Positions 63,161-64,000 of a stretch of 64,000 nt of DNA are shown one piece after another (the first letter of the stretch is position 1; each line of letters opens with the position of its first letter). The notes beneath the pieces are model-generated. The model searched no databases, was not told the origin of the DNA, and saw only the letters and a program-made list of their open reading frames with translations. Source of the DNA: Yimella sp. cx-51 (GTDB lineage: Bacteria > Actinomycetota > Actinomycetes > Actinomycetales > Dermatophilaceae); assembly GCF_017654605.1 (NCBI RefSeq), contig NZ_CP072113.1, positions 1,054,001-1,118,000 of the forward strand. The letters run 5' to 3'. Made by a program: the position numbers and the translations under genes.

Positions 63161-64000
63161 GCCGGAGGTGGACGCCCTATCTCCTACTGCTCCCAGGCCT
63201 GATCTGGCTCATCCTGTTCTTCATCGTGCCGTTGGCGCAATTGGCGTCGGTGAGCCTGCAGTCGGGATATCCCGGATACCCCGGCTACTACTACCGCGAT
63301 GTGAACCTCGGTAACTACTGGGACGCGTGGACGCAGTTCGCCCCGCACTTCTTCCGGTCATTGCTCTTCGCAGGTCTGGCGACCTTCTTCGCGTTCTGTC
63401 TCGCCTACCCGCTGGCGTACGCGATGGCGTTCAAGGCAGGTAAGTGGCGCAACGTGATGCTGGTCTGTGTCATCGCGCCGTTCTTCACCTCGTTCATCCT
63501 GCGCACGATCGCGTGGAAGCAGATCCTCGCCGACGAGGGTCCGGTGGCGAAAGTGCTCAACTTCTTCCACGTCATGCAGTTCATGCCCAACGGACGACTC
63601 ACCGAGACGTGGATCGCGGTCGTCGCGGGCCTCACCTACAACTTCCTGCCGTTCATGGTGTTGCCCATCTACGCGTCCCTGGAACGCGCGGACGCCCGCG
63701 TCATCGAAGCCGGCAAAGACCTCTACGCCAACGGCTTCACGACATTCCGCACAGTCACATTGCCGATGAGCATGCCGGGCGTCCTGGCCGGCACGCTGCT
63801 GACCTTCATCCCGGCAGCCGGCGACTACGTCAACGCCGACCTGCTGGGCTCGGACCGCGGCACCAAGATGGTGGGCAACGTGATCGAGAGCCAGTTCTTC
63901 AAGGTGCCCGGGGGCTATCCCACGGCGGCCGCACTGTCGTTCACGCTGATGGCATTGATCCTCGTGCTGGTGTTCTTCTACGTCCGCAAATTCGGCACGG
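63157..64000 (+). CDS. potB: polyamine ABC transporter permease PotB (3' end outside window)
   Basis: From ATG 63157 a frame runs open to the window edge (281 codons). It has an N-terminal membrane helix (YLLLLPGLIWLILFFIVPLA), a binding-protein-dependent permease domain with the EAA loop (EAGKDLYANGFTTFRTVTLP) and the PotB-like FIPAAGDYVNADLLG. The start overlaps potA by four bases. A potC gene is expected further on. Confidence 0.93.
   Translation, partial: MSRRWTPYLLLLPGLIWLILFFIVPLAQLASVSLQSGYPGYPGYYYRDVNLGNYWDAWTQFAPHFFRSLLFAGLATFFAFCLAYPLAYAMAFKAGKWRNVMLVCVIAPFFTSFILRTIAWKQILADEGPVAKVLNFFHVMQFMPNGRLTETWIAVVAGLTYNFLPFMVLPIYASLERADARVIEAGKDLYANGFTTFRTVTLPMSMPGVLAGTLLTFIPAAGDYVNADLLGSDRGTKMVGNVIESQFFKVPGGYPTAAALSFTLMALILVLVFFYVRKFGT

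Overview
The window is a high-GC chromosomal segment of an actinobacterium. The order rpsP-khpA-rimM-trmD / rplS-lepB-rnhB-DUF2469-yraN-comM-dprA / xerC-M23-rpsB-tsf / pyrH-frr-cdsA-rlmN is the actinobacterial arrangement. A RamB-type glyoxylate regulator, GTG starts and four-base start/stop overlaps (GTGA, ATGA) agree with this. A Micrococcales member near Dermacoccaceae or Intrasporangiaceae is my inference, not something the sequence proves.

Layout. 1-4.9 kb: accessory genes, namely a sigma-like protein fused to a membrane anchor, a hydrolase, an amidohydrolase, an orphan GAD-like/DUF1851 protein and a GNAT protein with an extra C-terminal part. 4.9-9.7 kb: the glyoxylate shunt (aceB, aceA) with divergent ramB, followed by a bacterial serpin. 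11.1-14.3 kb: rpsP, khpA, an MFS gene, rimM and trmD. 14.4-23.3 kb: a mosaic inserted between trmD and rplS. It holds a SigK/RskA-controlled operon (molybdenum oxidoreductase, fasciclin lipoprotein), a DrrAB-like ABC exporter and a set of broken genes: two halves of a DUF559/AbiEi-like gene, a P450 piece fused to an IPP-isomerase piece, and an IS3 OrfA tail. A 95-bp repeat stands at each outer end. 23.5-30.5 kb: rplS, three tandem signal peptidases I, rnhB, yraN, comM and dprA. 30.6-44.9 kb: secreted hydrolases, xerC, rpsB-tsf, pyrH-frr-cdsA-rlmN, two aminotransferases, a LOG protein and an AAA ATPase. 44.9-50.3 kb: a thiamin locus (thiC-MFS-thiM-thiE under a TPP riboswitch, divergent thiD). 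50.4-55.5 kb: prpE, a truncated VOC gene beside a long palindrome, an enoyl-reductase-like protein and sdaA, with CRP/GlxR-like sites before prpE and sdaA. 55.5-59.0 kb: an accessory patch with a TerD-PD-(D/E)XK fusion, a macrodomain protein and a frameshifted SRPBCC gene with its ArsR regulator. 59.1-64 kb: a putrescine module (aminobutyraldehyde dehydrogenase-like, potD, potA, potB running off the edge).

The strongest regulatory result is three matching SigK-type promoters (ATCCG near -35, CGAA at -10, identical 16-nt spacers) before sigK, the Mo oxidoreductase and the fasciclin gene. They form a compact self-controlled regulon resembling mycobacterial sigK-rskA-mpt70/83. The most unusual single protein is the TerD-nuclease fusion. 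No tRNA, rRNA or CRISPR array was seen.
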